A DNA stretch of 29,987 nt. Origin: Fen-1362 sp964597035. Its GTDB lineage: Bacteria > Planctomycetota > Phycisphaerae > Sedimentisphaerales > Anaerobacaceae. Each line of letters begins with the position of its first letter. The stretch's first letter is position 1. Below are positions 28,929-29,987 of this stretch, piece after piece. Where the stretch lies: contig CAZQWM010000027.1 in assembly GCA_964597035.1 (NCBI GenBank), positions 1 through 29,987 on the forward strand, given 5' to 3'. The position numbers were made by a program, and so were the translations under genes. A model generated the notes under the pieces. It was not told where the DNA came from. It saw nothing but the letters and a program-made list of their open reading frames with translations, and ran no database searches.

Positions 28929-29000
28929 GCGGGTGTAGCTCAGTGGTAGAGCGTCACGTTGCCAACGTGAATGTCGTGGGTTCAAGTCCCATCACCCGCT
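28929..29000 (+). tRNA. tRNA-Gly (GCC)
   Basis: A full cloverleaf: acceptor GCGGGTG/CACCCGC, D arm GCTC-AGTGGTA-GAGC, anticodon arm TCACG-TTGCCAA-CGTGA with anticodon GCC, variable loop ATGTC, T arm GTGGG-TTCAAGT-CCCAT, and discriminator T as expected for glycine. The CCA end is not encoded. It lies between a terminator and trigger factor. Confidence 0.97.
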
Positions 29001-29223
29001 TTCGGCAAATTTTGTGGTTTCAACCGTGACGATATAGCACCGGCGAGTTACCGGCTAAATGTAGTTGGGCATTGGTCGCCGGCGCGTTTAAGTTCCGATA
29101 ACCGGACTCGTCCGGCAAGTCGGAATGACAGACCAAAATATATGGCTGAGGGAACAAAATTTCCTAAGGCCATTTTTAACTATCGCAGCAAGGCGCAGGG
29201 TAACACTAATTCGGAGAAGAGAA
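29001..29223. other. Spacer between tRNA-Gly and trigger factor
   Basis: No gene is visible here. CCGGAC-TC-GTCCGG at 29102-29115 is a perfect 6+6 inverted repeat without a T-run, too tight for a normal hairpin loop unless the stem opens, and it could be a protein-binding site. I find no convincing promoter for trigger factor, which may be read from the tRNA promoter. Confidence 0.4.
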
Positions 29224-29987
29224 ATGGCAGAGCAACAACAGCAGACAACCCCGAAAAACACGGTGACAATCGAAGAGGCGGGGCCGTGCAGGAAAAAAGT
29301 CATCGTCGAAATCCCGAGACAGACCGTGGAAAAAGCCACGGACGAGCAATACGAGTCTCTGCGAAAAGAGGCCTTAGTGCCGGGTTTCAGGAAGGGCAGG
29401 GCCCCGCGCCGGCTGTTAGAAAAACGCTTCGGCAAAGAAACTACCGAACAAATCAAGCTCAAGCTTCTTGCCGATGCCAGCGAATCAGCGATAAAGGACA
29501 GATCCCTCGATATACTTCGCGAGCCGAATATCGACCACGAAAAAATCGAGCTGCCCTCGGAAGGTCCCCTCAAATTTGACTTCGAAGTTGAGGTTCGCCC
29601 GGAATTCGAGCTGCCCTCGCTCGAAGGCATACCTGTAAAAAAGACGAAACCGGAGGTCACCGATGCCCACGTGGACAGGGAGATAGAACTGCTACGCAAA
29701 TACTCAGGCCTGTGGACGCCGAAAGAAAGCGGCAAAGTCGAGTTCGAAGACCAGGTAATCGCGGACGTTATCCTGGATATTGAAGGCACCGGCGAGCAGA
29801 AGGCCGACAACGCCGAGATACACGTCCGGCCGAACGGCTCGATTGCCGAGGTACCCGTGGAAGGGCTCGATAAGGTCCTTGTCGGTGCAAAAGCCGGAGA
29901 CGTTAAAACTACCACCGTGACCGTCCCAAAGACATATTTCAAAGAGGAACTGAGAGGAAAGAAAGTCGACGTCCGGATTGACATCAA
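29224..29987 (+). CDS. tig: Trigger factor (N-terminal part, cut by window edge)
   Basis: Trigger factor is the ribosome-bound chaperone and prolyl isomerase that meets nascent chains. About 254 residues are visible. The ribosome-docking signature is VPGFRKGRAPRRLLEKRFG near residues 57-75. Next come LEPNIDHEK-type REPNIDHEKIELPSEGPLKFDFEVEVRPEFELPSLEGI and the start of the FKBP-type domain (DQVIADVILDIEG, VGAKAGDVKT, YFKEELRGKKVDV). A short N-terminal extension rich in Gln (MAEQQQQTTPKN) precedes the conserved part. GGAG lies 7 nt before the ATG. In many bacteria clpP and clpX follow; that lies outside the window. The long open frame on the opposite strand here is only a shadow. Confidence 0.95.
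   Translation, partial: MAEQQQQTTPKNTVTIEEAGPCRKKVIVEIPRQTVEKATDEQYESLRKEALVPGFRKGRAPRRLLEKRFGKETTEQIKLKLLADASESAIKDRSLDILREPNIDHEKIELPSEGPLKFDFEVEVRPEFELPSLEGIPVKKTKPEVTDAHVDREIELLRKYSGLWTPKESGKVEFEDQVIADVILDIEGTGEQKADNAEIHVRPNGSIAEVPVEGLDKVLVGAKAGDVKTTTVTVPKTYFKEELRGKKVDVRIDI

Noticed and set aside
29088..29987. Long 299-codon open frame on the minus strand at the right end
   Set aside because: It lies opposite trigger factor, whose motifs are clear; the minus-strand translation is Ser/Arg-rich without any recognisable domain.

Overview
The window looks like a chromosomal segment from an anaerobic Planctomycetota bacterium, most likely Phycisphaerae/Sedimentisphaerales. This is inferred from three things: a secreted beta-helix protein ending in a dockerin-like tail (GDLDCD...DFFDFAIFARHWL), a fusion of DUF1080 with a sugar-isomerase-like TIM barrel, and a siroheme-route haem cluster of the kind found in anaerobes. 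No rRNA gene is present, so the placement is tentative. I saw no insertion sequence, prophage or CRISPR array.

Left part (1-5580). On the minus strand lie the start of a lipoprotein prolyl oligopeptidase, a small lipoprotein, hemB, an AhbC-like radical SAM/SPASM enzyme and a CobA-HemD fusion. The last three are tetrapyrrole genes consistent with haem made through siroheme. A two-gene cassette on the opposite strand, a 71-aa protein and an AbiEii/MNT-like nucleotidyltransferase, sits between hemB and ahbC and resembles a toxin-antitoxin pair.

Middle (5695-12237). This holds pyrD (class 1B) with an overlapping secreted DUF1080/TIM-barrel protein, a secreted MBL-fold protein, a secreted protein-isoaspartate methyltransferase, and a single-receiver response regulator with a membrane histidine kinase. 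The last pair has a good sigma70-type promoter.

Centrepiece (12378-25701). One long co-directional array begins with a promoter, two tandem Rex operators and rex. It then encodes a HydB/AsrA-like iron-sulfur protein, a HydG/AsrB-like flavoprotein, a poly-ferredoxin and a complete group 4 membrane-bound [NiFe] hydrogenase with a full Mrp-type antiporter module. An HyfH/HycF-like ferredoxin and an HycI-type maturation protease close it. The large subunit keeps both CxxC pairs for the NiFe site. The membrane arm has two large antiporter-like subunits, as in Mbx/MBS complexes. I infer an enzyme that oxidises NAD(P)H and/or ferredoxin, evolves H2 and moves Na+ or H+, made when the NADH/NAD+ ratio is high. 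The parts are known families; this combination under its own Rex gate is the most interesting item in the window.

Right end (25702-29987). A promoter, a structured leader with mini-ORFs and a 956-aa secreted C10 protease/beta-helix protein are followed by a strong terminator, tRNA-Gly(GCC) with its own promoter, and the start of trigger factor, cut by the window edge.
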